A DNA stretch of 46,507 nt, taken from positions 1 to 46,507 of the forward strand of contig NZ_WGDD01000003.1 of the NCBI RefSeq assembly GCF_015493435.1, given 5' to 3'. Made by a program: the position numbers and the translations under genes. The DNA comes from Sulfurovum sp. GTDB lineage: Bacteria > Campylobacterota > Campylobacteria > Campylobacterales > Sulfurovaceae. Positions 8,417 to 16,993 of the stretch are shown here, in pieces; positions within the stretch are counted from its first letter, which is position 1; the number at the start of each line of letters is the position of its first letter. The notes under the pieces were generated by a model. The model did no database searches. It was not told where the DNA came from and saw only the letters and a program-made list of their open reading frames with translations.

Positions 8417-9220
8417 TTGAAAAGGATTTCTACACTACTGTTTATACTGACCTTAGGGACAGCATCACTAAGTGCCGCAGGAAAAACGGCTAAACATACG
8501 ATAAAGAGCGGAGATACACTTTATTCTATCGCCCACAAGAATCATATTGCTATTGCAAAACTCAGAAAGATCAATCATCTTCCAAAAGGGGCCACCCTGA
8601 AGATCGGCAGTGTGCTGAAGGTACCTTCCTCTTCAAAACATAGGAAGAAATCTGCGGCTCTTGCGAAAAAAAGTAAAAAACATTCTATAAAATACTCCAA
8701 GAATACCAAGCATCATACCGAAAGAAAACTGGCGCTGGCACTCAAGGGCATCAAATCCCGCAAACTGTCAAAGGTCAGAAATCACAGCAAGTTTGTTCTG
8801 TCTGATATCATCTTTAACAAAAGCGGCCGGTCAAGTGTAAAGGGAAAAAAGCTGATTGCCCTTGCCAAACAGAAGCTCGGCAGAAGGTATGTATGGGGAG
8901 CAACCGGACAGAAAAATACGTTTGACTGTTCAGGGCTTACTTCGTATGTATGCAAGAAAAACGGTATCAATATTCCAAGAAGAGCAATTGCACAATCAAA
9001 ATATGGTAAATATGTAAGCCGAAGCCACTTAAAGCCCGGAGATCTTATTTTCTTTGATACTTCCAAACATCGCAGAGGCTATGTGAATCATGTCGGAATC
9101 TATATCGGACACAATAAGTTCATCCACGCAAGTTCAGCAAAGAAGAAAGTGATTATCACCAGTTTGAGCAAGCCTTTTTATTCGCAAAGATTCAAACTTG
9201 GAAGAAGGGTCGGAGCATAA
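8417..9220 (+). CDS. LysM plus NlpC/P60 cell-wall hydrolase
   Basis: 267 residues: a signal peptide (cut near SAA), one LysM domain (about 25-72, IKSGDTLYSIAHKN), a Lys/Ser-rich linker (about 73-140), and a C-terminal NlpC/P60 domain. The domain has the catalytic Cys in FDCSGL (about 171), the His in NHVGIYIG and the third polar residue in FIHASS. Such enzymes cut the D-Glu to meso-DAP bond of peptidoglycan stems, in line with the meso-DAP MurE encoded later. The start is TTG at 8417, six bases after a strong AGAGGAGG. A terminator follows. Confidence 0.92.
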   Translation: MKRISTLLFILTLGTASLSAAGKTAKHTIKSGDTLYSIAHKNHIAIAKLRKINHLPKGATLKIGSVLKVPSSSKHRKKSAALAKKSKKHSIKYSKNTKHHTERKLALALKGIKSRKLSKVRNHSKFVLSDIIFNKSGRSSVKGKKLIALAKQKLGRRYVWGATGQKNTFDCSGLTSYVCKKNGINIPRRAIAQSKYGKYVSRSHLKPGDLIFFDTSKHRRGYVNHVGIYIGHNKFIHASSAKKKVIITSLSKPFYSQRFKLGRRVGA

Positions 9221-9242
9221 ATTCCAATCCTCTTTTGTCTCC

Positions 9243-9268
9243 CTGCCTCTGTAACGCGGAGGCAGTTT
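9243..9268 (+). terminator. Terminator after the NlpC/P60 gene
   Basis: CTGCCTC (9243-9249) pairs with GAGGCAG (9259-9265) and TTT follows. From there to 9535 the sequence is AT-rich with no gene; it should hold the promoter of the next gene. Confidence 0.65.
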
Positions 9269-9535
9269 AACTATTCCTGTTCATACATCTTCCTATCCTT
9301 CGTAACTTTCATATCAGGTAGAAATTGTTAATTTTTGATTTACTTATGAAAACAAGTGACCAAAATTATAGTTTAAAGCTATGGCTGCAATACAGCGTTA
9401 TAATTCTAATAATTTCATATTAAATAACTTTAAATTCTATTAATTTTTTGTTAATTTAAGGTTGGACTTAAGGTTAATTGCTTAAACTGTTTGCACATGT
9501 TTTGTTTGGACAAACATAAATTAAAGGAGTTAAAC

Positions 9536-11119
9536 ATGAAAAAAATTGTATCTTTGTCAGTAATGGCAGCGGCAGCGACGAGCTTTGCATTTGGTTCTAC
9601 AGCAGATGATATCGCAAATCTTCAGGCCCAAATCGATAAATTAAAAGTAAAGCAGGGTAAAATCAATGCCCAGTCGGCACATGACAATATTAAATGGAAT
9701 GTAGATTTTAGAACTGCATATGACAATATCAATTACGATATGGCAAACGGCAGTTCCGTCGGCAATGACGCACTGTTGAGTATGAGACTCTGGCTGAATA
9801 TGGCTTATTCGCCAGATGAGCGCAATGTATTCAAAGGCCAGCTTTCCATGAACAAAGCGTTCGGTGCTGATTTTGGTACTGCCAATGGTCAGACGAGAGC
9901 CCTTAGTATGGGTGGAATGTTTGACTGGACTGCGAATGAAGCGTTGACAGACAATTCCCTTAAAGTAAGACAGGCATACTGGCTGTATCTTGGTGACAAA
10001 GCGTTTGGTGCAGATATTCCCTGGACATTCTCTATCGGTAGAAGACCTTCAACAAACGGTTTCCTTGCAAACCTTAGAGAAGACGATGCTGCTCAGTCTC
10101 CGCTTGGTCATGTGATCAATGTTGAATTCGACGGTTTGAGTTCCAAGCTTGACCTTTCCAACGTTACCGGTATTCCGGGTATGTCATTCAAAATTTGTCT
10201 GGGATACGGTTCAACCAATGCACAGCCATTGTTTACAAATGCAACACCGTATGCAGATACTGAAAATAATATTGACGATATCAAATTAGGCGGATTTATC
10301 TTTGAACCCTATAATGACGGTCAGTTCATTGTAAAAACAACCTGGTATAAAGCGTTTGACCTTCCGGGACAGGACCAGCCGACTCCAATTATATCTGGTA
10401 ACCCTATGAACCCATCTGTCTCACTTGGTATTGACCCAAATTTCCACCAGTATGGTGATATGCAGGGTGCGGCGCTGTCTGTACTCGTTGACGGCATTAC
10501 CGAAGACGGTTACTTTGCCGATGCCAAAGTATTCGGTTCATTCGCATGGAGCCAGACAGATCCATATGCAGGTTCCCAAATGCTTGGTTCCTCAGACAGC
10601 AAGTCAGGTACTTCCTGGTGGGTCGGTACACAGCTCCCTGTAGGCGATGATGCCCAATACGGTGTGTTCGGCCTTGAATATAACCATGGTTCTCAGTACT
10701 GGAGACCATTTACCTATGCAGAAGATACAATGATCGGTTCCAAGATCGCTGCACGCGGTGATGCATGGGAAGCATACTTCACATACCAGATCAACGATGC
10801 CTTGAGTCTTCAGGCAAGATATACAGACATTTCTTATGACTATACGGGAAGTAACGGATTCTTCGGAGACCTTTCTGGTAATGCTATGAAGATTGATGAT
10901 ATTAAGCAGGGTGCGGCAGCCTTTAGTGCAATGGGTGGTACGGTTGATGCAACAGGTGCTCATAACCTCGGTGTTGTTACAGGTAACTTAATGGCGCAAG
11001 GGATGCCTCAGGCGCAGGCGCAGCAGGTTGCAGGTCAAATGGCAGGTGCTGCATTATTTGCTCCACAAGTTGTGGAAAAAGCACAAGACTTCAGATTCTA
11101 CCTCAGATACAGATTCTAA
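9536..11119 (+). CDS. DUF3373-type outer-membrane beta-barrel protein
   Basis: 527 residues: a signal peptide (cut near AFG), a short coiled-coil of the IANLQAQIDKLK type, then a long Gly/Asp/Tyr-rich barrel ending in RFYLRYRF with a terminal Phe, the outer-membrane insertion signal. The segment VDFRTAYDNINYDMANG and the following LWLNMAYSPDERNVFKGQL match my memory of DUF3373 proteins of Campylobacterota. Probably a porin-like channel; the cargo is unknown. AAAGGAG precedes the ATG at 9536; a longer upstream frame lacks a signal peptide at its start. Near the C-terminus is an unusual Met/Ala/Gln-rich patch (MAQGMPQAQAQQ). Confidence 0.82.
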   Translation: MKKIVSLSVMAAAATSFAFGSTADDIANLQAQIDKLKVKQGKINAQSAHDNIKWNVDFRTAYDNINYDMANGSSVGNDALLSMRLWLNMAYSPDERNVFKGQLSMNKAFGADFGTANGQTRALSMGGMFDWTANEALTDNSLKVRQAYWLYLGDKAFGADIPWTFSIGRRPSTNGFLANLREDDAAQSPLGHVINVEFDGLSSKLDLSNVTGIPGMSFKICLGYGSTNAQPLFTNATPYADTENNIDDIKLGGFIFEPYNDGQFIVKTTWYKAFDLPGQDQPTPIISGNPMNPSVSLGIDPNFHQYGDMQGAALSVLVDGITEDGYFADAKVFGSFAWSQTDPYAGSQMLGSSDSKSGTSWWVGTQLPVGDDAQYGVFGLEYNHGSQYWRPFTYAEDTMIGSKIAARGDAWEAYFTYQINDALSLQARYTDISYDYTGSNGFFGDLSGNAMKIDDIKQGAAAFSAMGGTVDATGAHNLGVVTGNLMAQGMPQAQAQQVAGQMAGAALFAPQVVEKAQDFRFYLRYRF

Positions 11120-11126
11120 AACTTTT

Positions 11127-11155
11127 TTCACGAAGGGATCTTCTCCCTTTGTGAA
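11127..11155 (+). terminator. Terminator after the DUF3373 gene
   Basis: TTCACGAAGGGA (11127-11138) pairs with TCCCTTTGTGAA (11144-11155), a 12-bp stem with one G-T pair. T tracts occur on both sides, so it may work in both directions. Confidence 0.65.
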
Positions 11156-11299
11156 TTGCTTCTTGCACGGCATACGTTAAATACAAATTTTCTTTTTATC
11201 TTTCTAAATTTTTTTTATCATTATATCCTGCTTATATAGGCTTTACGGGTTTATACGCCATCTACCCAAAGACCTAAATTTGGATTAAAGAAGTTCGGT

Positions 11300-11346
11300 T
11301 ATAATAGTTATACTCAATGGCGGATATGCTTTAAGTACCGTATAAT
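11300..11346 (+). promoter_or_regulatory. Two candidate -10 boxes upstream of the DUF302 gene
   Basis: TATAAT occurs at 11300-11305 and again at 11341-11346, 125 and 84 bp upstream of the start codon. No clear -35 box is seen at 17 bp from either. The rest of 11156-11429 is AT-rich leader with no gene. Confidence 0.45.
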
Positions 11347-11429
11347 AGGCATTTGTTATGTTTGTCTTTAGCAAAAGTTATATGGTTTTTGAAGTATGTT
11401 TTTCATAGAAAACAGACTAAAGGAACACA

Positions 11430-12359
11430 ATGAAAAATCTGATCAAAGGTTTACTGGTAACACTACTTGTAGTGTCAGGATTGATAGCTGGCGAAGCTAA
11501 TCATGTGAGAGTATTTACAATGGATAACAGCAACGGAAAAATAACTCCGGCGACTATTCAGGCTGCTTTTGAAAAAGAAGGTATGATGGTAGAGGCGAAT
11601 AACGATATGAATACGCCTTTTAAAAGAGACTTTAAAGTGACATACTATGATGTATACAATCTGATGGTTCTTTGGGATAAAGATACCTTTAGAAAGCTGG
11701 CAGTCAAATATCCGAAGATTGCACTTTTTACACCGCTGAGCATGTCTATCTATACCAAAAAAGGTGATAAAACTATTTCTGTTGCTTCTCTTTCTCCTGC
11801 AGGGATTGCTGCTATGACCGGTATCCCCGCGAATGAGCCTGCCCTGGTTGCACTTGGAAAAAAGATCGAAAAAGCGCTGAAAACAGCAATGCCAAAAGGT
11901 AAATTCGTCAATATGCCATATAAAATGGTTAAGGCAGAAGGGCCTCTGATCCATGAAGCAAGCTTCAAAGTAGGTAAAGAGTGGGAAGATGAAAAAGATG
12001 ACCTTGAAATGGCATTTGAAGGTGAATTGGCACCCAATGGTTTTGTCAGTCCTGCATTTGTAGATCTTAACTATGATCTTGATGAACATGACATTGATGC
12101 CTATCAATTCTTTGATGCCTATTCTATCTGTAAAATCAAAGTGATCTATACTGTATCACAAAAACACCCTGAAGCGGGAGCTCTTGCACCATGTACAATG
12201 TATCTTTACCTGAAAAAGGATGATAACACGATTCATATGGCATTCCCGACAGTATATAAATGGTTTAGTGCACTGGATATCAAAGATAAAGCATCAAGAG
12301 ATGTACTTTTGGATGCACAGAAAAAATTTGAAGCTATTTTAAAGAAGATTACCAAATAG
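11430..12359 (+). CDS. Secreted protein with two DUF302-like domains
   Basis: 309 residues with a signal peptide (cut near IAG). Two halves each resemble DUF302. The first (about 25-125) has IQAAFEKEGMMV, a central KVTYYDVYNLMVLWD and TPLSMSIYTKKGDKTISVA. The second (about 195-290) has YQFFDAYSICKIKVIYT, LAPCTMYLYLKKDDNTIHM and a final FPTVYKW. DUF302 proteins are small, often periplasmic, and of unknown function. The tandem pair is longer than the usual single domain. It may form a unit with the preceding outer-membrane protein, but each has its own terminator, so this is weak. Clean ATG after AAAGGAA. Confidence 0.65.
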   Translation: MKNLIKGLLVTLLVVSGLIAGEANHVRVFTMDNSNGKITPATIQAAFEKEGMMVEANNDMNTPFKRDFKVTYYDVYNLMVLWDKDTFRKLAVKYPKIALFTPLSMSIYTKKGDKTISVASLSPAGIAAMTGIPANEPALVALGKKIEKALKTAMPKGKFVNMPYKMVKAEGPLIHEASFKVGKEWEDEKDDLEMAFEGELAPNGFVSPAFVDLNYDLDEHDIDAYQFFDAYSICKIKVIYTVSQKHPEAGALAPCTMYLYLKKDDNTIHMAFPTVYKWFSALDIKDKASRDVLLDAQKKFEAILKKITK

Positions 12360-12375
12360 TTTTCCTTCAAACGTT

Positions 12376-12401
12376 CTCTCCTTTCCGGAGAGGATTTCTT
12401 T
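12376..12401 (+). terminator. Terminator after the DUF302 gene
   Basis: CTCTCC (12376-12381) pairs with GGAGAG (12387-12392), followed by ATTTCTTTTA. From here to 12593 I see no gene. Confidence 0.6.
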
Positions 12402-12593
12402 TATTGCCCTCTTTTTTAACCAGGAATGTATTTCCACTTTATAACAGGCTGAGGTTTATCCTCTGTATCAATGCTGTATGACAAGGCAGGAAATGAAAAA
12501 AACAGGATGAAGGCAAAGCATCTTCTGCCTTCCGGGAGCCATATCGTTTGGAAGCAGAAGAATGATTTGATGTAAAAAGACGTATACGGAAGC

Positions 12594-14282
12594 CTACTCT
12601 GCTTCGAGCACTGCTCCGTGACTTGCATTGGTCACTAATGCTCTGTATTGTCTGAGCCATTTACTTTTCAGCGGTTTAACGATCGGTTTGAATTTGTCTT
12701 TTCTTTCTGCAATCTCTTCAAATGTGAGTTTTGCTTCCAGGATATAATTGTCTACATCAAGATGAATTTCATCGCCGTCTTCCAGCAGACCTATCAGGCC
12801 ACCTTCCGCTGCTTCAGGGCTTACGTGCCCGATACTTGCGCCTCTGGTCGCCCCCGAGAATCTGCCATCGGTGATCAGTGCGACCTTGTCCCCGAGACCC
12901 ATACCCATGATCAGGCTGGTTGGGCTGAGCATCTCCTGCATTCCAGGACCTCCCTTTGGACCTTCATAGCGGATCACTACGACATTGCCGGCTTTTACTT
13001 TTCCGCTCAAAATACCCTCAATAGCATCATCCTGGGAGTCAAAACAGACAGCGGTCCCTGTAAAGACCCTGTCTCCTATGATCCCTGCGGTTTTAATGAC
13101 GGCTCCCTGTTCTGCCAGGTTTCCGTAGAGGATCGCCAAACCGCCTACTTCGGAGTAGGGGTTGTCAATGGTATGGATGATGTTCGTATCGAGGATCTTG
13201 GTATCTCTGATACGTTCGTAAAGAGTCTCTCCCGTCACAGTGAGATTATCCATAAGAATGTCATTTCCGCGTTTATGCATTTCATGCATAACAGCACTGA
13301 CACCTCCGGCTGTATTGATGTCTTCCATATGCACAGTTGTCAGTGATGGAGAGATCTTTGCAATATGTGAAACCCTTTGTGAAATGGCATTGACATCTTC
13401 AAGGTTGAAGTCCACTTCTGCCTCTTTTGCAATGGCAAGCATATGCAGGACTGTATTGGAAGAACCGCCCATTGCCATATCTACAGCAAAAGCATTACGC
13501 ACAGCATTTTCATTCAAAATATTTTTCATACGGAATTTTTCACGCTGTGCCGCTTCAGATTTTGCGATTTCACAGATGCGTTTTGCCGCTTTTTTGTAAA
13601 GCGCTGTCCTCTCCGGAGTCAAAGCGAGGATAGTGCCGTTGCCCGGCAGTGCGATCCCCATGGCTTCCATCAGCGTATTCATGGAATTTGCAGTGAACAT
13701 TCCAGAGCATGACCCGCCGCTCGGGCAGGCATTGCATTCCATTTCAGTCAGTGTTTCCTGTGTGATCTCGCCTGCTTCAAATTCGCCTACCCCCTCAAAG
13801 ACAGTAGCAAGATCGATAGGTGTACCGTCATCCATATGTCCTGCCGCCATCGGACCGCCGGAAACAAATACGGTAGGAACATCTACGCGCAGCGCGCCCA
13901 TGATCATTCCCGGAACGATCTTGTCACAGTTGGGAATCGCGATCATGGCATCAAGCTTGTGTGCATTCATGACTGTTTCTATGGAATTGGCGATGATCTC
14001 CCGGCTTGGCAGTGAATAAAGCATTCCGTCATGGCCCATGGCAATACCGTCATCGACACCGATCGTATTGAACTCGAAAGGGACACATCCGTTGGCGCGT
14101 ATCTCCGCCTTGATGACTTCCGCTACTTTGTTTAGAAAATAGTGTCCCGGGATCAATTCAATAAAAGAGTTGGCGACACCAATGAATGGCTTGTCAAAAT
14201 CTTCATCTCTCAAGCCGGTTGCACGCAGCAGACTTCTATGCGGGGCACGGTTGTACCCTTTTTTTATTTCATCACTTCTCAT
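12594..14282 (-). CDS. ilvD: Dihydroxy-acid dehydratase
   Basis: 562 residues, the family's usual length. It dehydrates 2,3-dihydroxy-isovalerate and its methylvalerate homologue to the 2-keto acids in valine, leucine, isoleucine and pantothenate synthesis. Iron-sulfur ligands are visible in PNCDK (about 120) and [11 protein letters not shown] (about 190). [12 protein letters not shown] near residue 475 is the C-terminal signature. The ATG at 14282 follows AAAGG. It stands alone: upstream are divergent tRNAs, downstream a convergent secreted-protein gene. The leader gives no clear attenuator. Confidence 0.98.
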   Translation of the reverse strand: MRSDEIKKGYNRAPHRSLLRATGLRDEDFDKPFIGVANSFIELIPGHYFLNKVAEVIKAEIRANGCVPFEFNTIGVDDGIAMGHDGMLYSLPSREIIANSIETVMNAHKLDAMIAIPNCDKIVPGMIMGALRVDVPTVFVSGGPMAAGHMDDGTPIDLATVFEGVGEFEAGEITQETLTEMECNACPSGGSCSGMFTANSMNTLMEAMGIALPGNGTILALTPERTALYKKAAKRICEIAKSEAAQREKFRMKNILNENAVRNAFAVDMAMGGSSNTVLHMLAIAKEAEVDFNLEDVNAISQRVSHIAKISPSLTTVHMEDINTAGGVSAVMHEMHKRGNDILMDNLTVTGETLYERIRDTKILDTNIIHTIDNPYSEVGGLAILYGNLAEQGAVIKTAGIIGDRVFTGTAVCFDSQDDAIEGILSGKVKAGNVVVIRYEGPKGGPGMQEMLSPTSLIMGMGLGDKVALITDGRFSGATRGASIGHVSPEAAEGGLIGLLEDGDEIHLDVDNYILEAKLTFEEIAERKDKFKPIVKPLKSKWLRQYRALVTNASHGAVLEAE

Positions 14283-14318
14283 GGGAAAGCCTTTGTTATG
14301 ATTTTAATTAGTGTAAAG

Positions 14319-14324
14319 ATTATA
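14319..14324 (-). promoter_or_regulatory. -10 box of ilvD
   Basis: Minus-strand TATAAT (reads ATTATA on plus), 37 bp before the ilvD start. The -35 region has no good match. Confidence 0.5.
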
Positions 14325-14397
14325 GCACTTTCGTATTCAAAAAAAGATAAGATGTTTCCTCTAAATCTTAAATCTCTGCAAAAATCTTTCTTTTCTC

Positions 14398-14426
14398 TTT
14401 ACATTCAATCCTTTTTTAGCTATAAT
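14398..14426 (+). promoter_or_regulatory. Promoter of the tRNA cluster
   Basis: TTTACA (14398-14403) and TATAAT (14421-14426) with a 17-bp spacer, ending 42 bp before tRNA-Gly. Confidence 0.65.
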
Positions 14427-14468
14427 CTCACTCCAATTTTAGCTTAAACTCTATTATTGTATGGATAT

Positions 14469-14543
14469 GCGGGCGTAGCTCAGCGGTAGAGCATAACCTT
14501 GCCAAGGTTAGGGTCGACGGTTCGATCCCGTTCGCCCGCTCCA
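14469..14543 (+). tRNA. tRNA-Gly (anticodon GCC)
   Basis: Full cloverleaf with encoded CCA. Acceptor GCGGGCG/CGCCCGC, anticodon loop TTGCCAA between ACC and GGT arms, T loop TTCGATC. It is the first of four tRNAs reading the same way. Confidence 0.97.
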
Positions 14544-14589
14544 AAAAAAATAAAAAAATAAAATGTTTAATAAACATGGTACCTGCAAT

Positions 14590-14676
14590 GCCCGGGTGGT
14601 GGAATGGTAGACACAGGGGACTTAAAATCCCCCGGTCATTGTGACCGTGCCGGTTCAAGTCCGGCTCCGGGTACCA
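14590..14676 (+). tRNA. tRNA-Leu (anticodon UAA)
   Basis: 87 bases with the long variable arm of class II tRNAs. Acceptor GCCCGGG pairs with TCCGGGT, anticodon loop CTTAAAA, encoded CCA. The final A also begins the inverted repeat that follows. Confidence 0.96.
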
Positions 14677-14774
14677 TTTGACGGTACATCAAATGGTACA
14701 CGATTGTTCTGCTTCGCGCAGGGCTCAAACGGTTAGCCGTTTTTTAGTGTACCTGATTTGATGTGCTGTCAAAT
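14676..14774. repeat. Nested hairpin element between tRNA-Leu and tRNA-Cys
   Basis: The outer arms are 14676-14701 and 14747-14774: ATTTGACGGTACATCAAAT plus GGTACAC against its near-perfect complement (two mismatches and a two-base bulge). Inside is a second hairpin, AAACGG (14727-14732) and CCGTTT (14737-14742), followed by a T run that would act as an intrinsic terminator on the plus strand. It could attenuate read-through to the last two tRNAs, or be a small palindromic repeat inserted between tRNAs. Confidence 0.65.
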
Positions 14775-14784
14775 CATTTTCTAT

Positions 14785-14860
14785 GGAACCATCGCCAAGT
14801 TGGTAAGGCTGCAGCCTGCAAAGCTGCCATTCGCCGGTTCGAGTCCGGCTGGTTCCTCCA
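14785..14860 (+). tRNA. tRNA-Cys (anticodon GCA)
   Basis: 76 bases. Acceptor GGAACCA/TGGTTCC, anticodon loop CTGCAAA between GCAGC and GCTGC, T arm GCCGG-TTCGAGT-CCGGC, encoded CCA. Confidence 0.95.
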
Positions 14861-14912
14861 TAAATGTCATTTTTATCTTTTTAAGATAGAATTGCATACT
14901 TCTTTTTACTGT

Positions 14913-15000
14913 CGGGAGATGTCAGAGCGGTTGAATGTGCCGGTCTTGAAAACCGGTGAGGGTAATACCTCCGGGGGTTCGAATCCCCCTCTCCCGGCCA
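14913..15000 (+). tRNA. tRNA-Ser (anticodon UGA)
   Basis: 88 bases with a long variable arm. Acceptor CGGGAGA/TCTCCCG, anticodon loop CTTGAAA, T arm GGGGG-TTCGAAT-CCCCC, encoded CCA. The first base pair is C-G rather than the more common G-C. The accessory island begins right after this tRNA. Confidence 0.93.
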
Positions 15001-15042
15001 TCCATTTTAAACAATCCAAACTAAGTCCCAATACAGTGTAAC

Positions 15043-15228
15043 TTGAGAGCATTTAAGCTATTTTACTATTCTCGTTCTCCCCACGTATTCTCCACATCAA
15101 AGTACAATCCAGAGCATGGAGTGAAAACAAAAGATATTTCAACAGATACTCTTAGAAAGATACTGCACCGCCTTCATGATAGAGGGATCATTACAATCGC
15201 TGGAAGAGGGGGGAGTTTAAGTGTATAG
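15043..15228 (+). pseudogene. Possible winged-helix regulator fragment
   Basis: The frame encodes about 60 residues. Only the last 35 look protein-like: STDTLRKILHRLHDRGIITIAG resembles the recognition helix and wing of a winged-helix domain. There is no good start and no further domain. Probably a remnant near the left edge of the island, just after tRNA-Ser. Low certainty. Confidence 0.25.
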
Positions 15229-15242
15229 AGCCTTTTAGAGAG

Positions 15243-15323
15243 ATGCTTTTTGTTTACGGCTCTCTCAAAAAAGGCTTTGACAACAACCATCATCTGTTAA
15301 ACAAATATGCCAAAATCACCCGA
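15243..15323 (+). pseudogene. Gamma-glutamylcyclotransferase-like N-terminal fragment
   Basis: The frame opens with MLFVYGSLKKGFDNNHHLL, the hallmark FVYGTLkkG start of the gamma-glutamylcyclotransferase/AIG2-like fold. After about 26 residues the similarity stops at a sequence reading CACCCGACCCCTTATT, and the rest of the frame is the antisense of the regulator gene. A full domain needs about 110-150 residues with a catalytic Glu, which is absent. So this is a truncated gene cut at the edge of the TA module. Confidence 0.55.
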
Positions 15324-15346
15324 CCCCTTATTCTTAATTTATACTC

Positions 15347-15721
15347 TTATACAGCTATTTCGCCTAATCCAAACTCTACTTTAAATTCGGTTGCTTTCAC
15401 CTCAGGTATCACTCTGTTTTTTTCTTTATGCAACGCTACAATGCCATATCTCTCCAATGTCTTCAGCGTACGAGACAAATTAGACTTTTTTCTGCCTGTC
15501 ATCTCCTCAAGTTCTGCAAGAGAAGCAGGTTTCTTATCTAAAATTGTTCTAAGAAGCCGTCTGTTCTCATTACTGAGGATCTGAGACATAGACTTCAGAG
15601 ACTCGAACCAAATTTTCGGTTCATTCTTCTTTGGCGTGTATTCGCCTCTTGCTATAGCCATCGTTCTTTGCTTGTATGCCTCTTTAGACATAATCCCTAT
15701 ATAGATTGTTTTAGCTCTCAT
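15347..15721 (-). CDS. TumA-like winged-helix antitoxin
   Basis: 124 residues. A MarR/ArsR-like winged helix spans about 45-105 (LSNENRRLLRTILDKK, LAELEEMTGRKKSNLSRTLKTLERYGIVAL). The protein resembles the HVO_A0114 type of putative DNA-binding proteins that commonly accompany DUF6516 (TumE) toxins. The ATG at 15721 follows AGGAG, which overlaps the TAG stop of the upstream gene, so the two are tightly coupled. Likely role: binds the toxin and represses the operon at the palindrome near 16090. Confidence 0.75.
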   Translation of the reverse strand: MRAKTIYIGIMSKEAYKQRTMAIARGEYTPKKNEPKIWFESLKSMSQILSNENRRLLRTILDKKPASLAELEEMTGRKKSNLSRTLKTLERYGIVALHKEKNRVIPEVKATEFKVEFGLGEIAV

Positions 15722-15729
15722 ATTCACTC

Positions 15730-16089
15730 CTAATTGTGTTCCATATACTGTTCAACGCTGTTCCAAAAATCTTCTATAAGCTGCACTGCCGACTCAAACT
15801 CATAAGGGAAAGTTTCCATTCTTTTATGCAGATGATCCCAGGTCTCTTTCTTTGCACCATATTTACCTTTTCTTGGCTTGAAACTGTGTGCATTGTCATA
15901 ACCTATAACCCTATGATTACTTTTGTCGTGCAAAGTAAGAGAGTACCTGATACCATGAGGTATTTCTTTACTGACCTCTACCTTTTTGGCTTCAAACTTG
16001 ACCCAGTATTGATTATCCATAGGAAATATCTCACCGTCAAGCATCAGCAAGTTTTCAAGATCATTCACTAGAGTCCTTTTAGTTATCAT
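15730..16089 (-). CDS. TumE-like toxin (DUF6516 family)
   Basis: About 119 residues from the ATG at 16089; a GTG start at 16164 would give 144. Family pattern: LENLLMLDGEIF, YWVKFEAKKV, IRYSLTLHDKSNHRVIGYDNAHSF, and a C-terminal YEFESAVQLIEDFWNSVEQ helix. Known: DUF6516 proteins include TumE, the toxin of type II TA pairs with a DNA-binding partner. The antitoxin follows. A strong promoter's -10 lies at 16093-16098, so transcription should begin at or just after the ATG at 16089. The message would be leaderless, or the real start is a later Met (residue 16 or 24). Confidence 0.7.
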   Translation of the reverse strand: MITKRTLVNDLENLLMLDGEIFPMDNQYWVKFEAKKVEVSKEIPHGIRYSLTLHDKSNHRVIGYDNAHSFKPRKGKYGAKKETWDHLHKRMETFPYEFESAVQLIEDFWNSVEQYMEHN

Positions 16090-16121
16090 GGGATGATAAC
16101 ATGTTTTGTATGCTTTGTCAA
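16082..16121 (-). promoter_or_regulatory. TumE/TumA promoter with overlapping operator palindrome
   Basis: Minus strand: TTGACA (16121-16116), 17-bp spacer, TATCAT (16098-16093). The palindrome GTTATCAT-GGG-ATGATAAC (16082-16100) covers the -10 box and the first codon, a natural place for autorepression by the antitoxin. Confidence 0.75.
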
Positions 16122-16271
16122 TAATTTTAATACTCCCAAATTGATTTTGCTTCACTCTGATCACTAAAGTACAGGATATGGCATAGCCTTCTTTTCGGGA
16201 AGTTGCGAGATCTAATACCTGTTTAAGGTTGTTTTCATATAATAAATCAACATATATGATAAAGGATAAAT

Positions 16272-16535
16272 ATGAATACTATATCTATCTCAGAAATACA
16301 GAGAAATCTTCATAAATTGGACAATTTTGATATTGTTGAAGTGGTAGACAAGAAGCGTCATCAGGTAAAAGGATATTTTCTCGATAAAAAATACCATGAT
16401 GTCGTAGAAGCGCTTTTCCAGGAAAAAATGAATAAAAACCGGAAAAAACTTGATGCATTGGAAAGTTTGGGAACTTATGCTTTGGGCGGCAATGATATAG
16501 ATGAGATCAAAGAGCAGATGTATGATGATAAGTAA
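16272..16535 (+). CDS. Phd/YefM-like antitoxin
   Basis: 87 residues. The N-terminal half (ISISEIQRNLHKL...VVDKKRHQVKGYFL) has the Phd/YefM DNA-binding pattern. The C-terminal half is charged and probably unfolded until it wraps the toxin. The PIN toxin gene starts inside its last codons (11-bp overlap). AAAGGATAAAT lies before the ATG. A TATAAT at 16238-16243 is a likely -10. Confidence 0.75.
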   Translation: MNTISISEIQRNLHKLDNFDIVEVVDKKRHQVKGYFLDKKYHDVVEALFQEKMNKNRKKLDALESLGTYALGGNDIDEIKEQMYDDK

Positions 16536-16947
16536 GATTTTTTTTGATGCAAATATCATTCTGGATCTGATTGACAGCGACAGGGGAAACATCGAAGATG
16601 CGCGTACTTTGGTCTATAAAGCACTGACAAAAGGCATAACACTTTACACTTCATGTGATATTTTGAGTAATGTCTATTATGTTGCCAGACGAAAGATAAA
16701 AAAGGCCTCGCTTGTAGAAGAGATGTTGAGATTGATCGAGATTTTTGAAATTATACCGATAGATGGATCTGCAGCGGAAAATGCATTACTGGAAAATCAA
16801 AAAAACAGTGCTTTGGATTTTGAAGATCTTTTGCAAAGAGGGTGTTCCGAAAGGGCACAATGCGAAATGATAGTGAGCAACGATAAAAAATTTGTATCAG
16901 GCACGATCAAAGTGTTTTCTACAAAAAAGGCTTTGGAACATCTGTAA
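16525..16947 (+). CDS. VapC-like PIN-domain ribonuclease toxin
   Basis: About 140 residues from the ATG at 16525. PIN-domain acidic residues are visible: FFDANIILDLID at the N-terminus, a central Glu-rich helix (LVEEMLRLIEIFE), NSALDFEDLLQ, and a C-terminal MIVSNDKKF in the usual D/N-D place. PIN toxins cut RNA, often initiator tRNA or rRNA; the target here is unknown. It overlaps the antitoxin gene, the usual antitoxin-toxin order. Confidence 0.85.
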   Translation: MISKIFFDANIILDLIDSDRGNIEDARTLVYKALTKGITLYTSCDILSNVYYVARRKIKKASLVEEMLRLIEIFEIIPIDGSAAENALLENQKNSALDFEDLLQRGCSERAQCEMIVSNDKKFVSGTIKVFSTKKALEHL

Positions 16948-16993
16948 TAATTTGATGTATTAGCCAATTGTACGGCAATTGACCCAGAGTCTC

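Noticed and set aside
12416-12628. Minus-strand frame with a signal-peptide-like stretch just downstream of ilvD
   Set aside because: Its only start lies inside ilvD, and no in-frame ATG or ribosome-binding site precedes the hydrophobic part.
14428-14658. Minus-strand frame across tRNA-Gly and tRNA-Leu reading ...ANGIEPSTLTLARLCSTAELRP
   Set aside because: This is the antisense of the tRNA genes, a classic spurious frame; the tRNAs explain the sequence fully.
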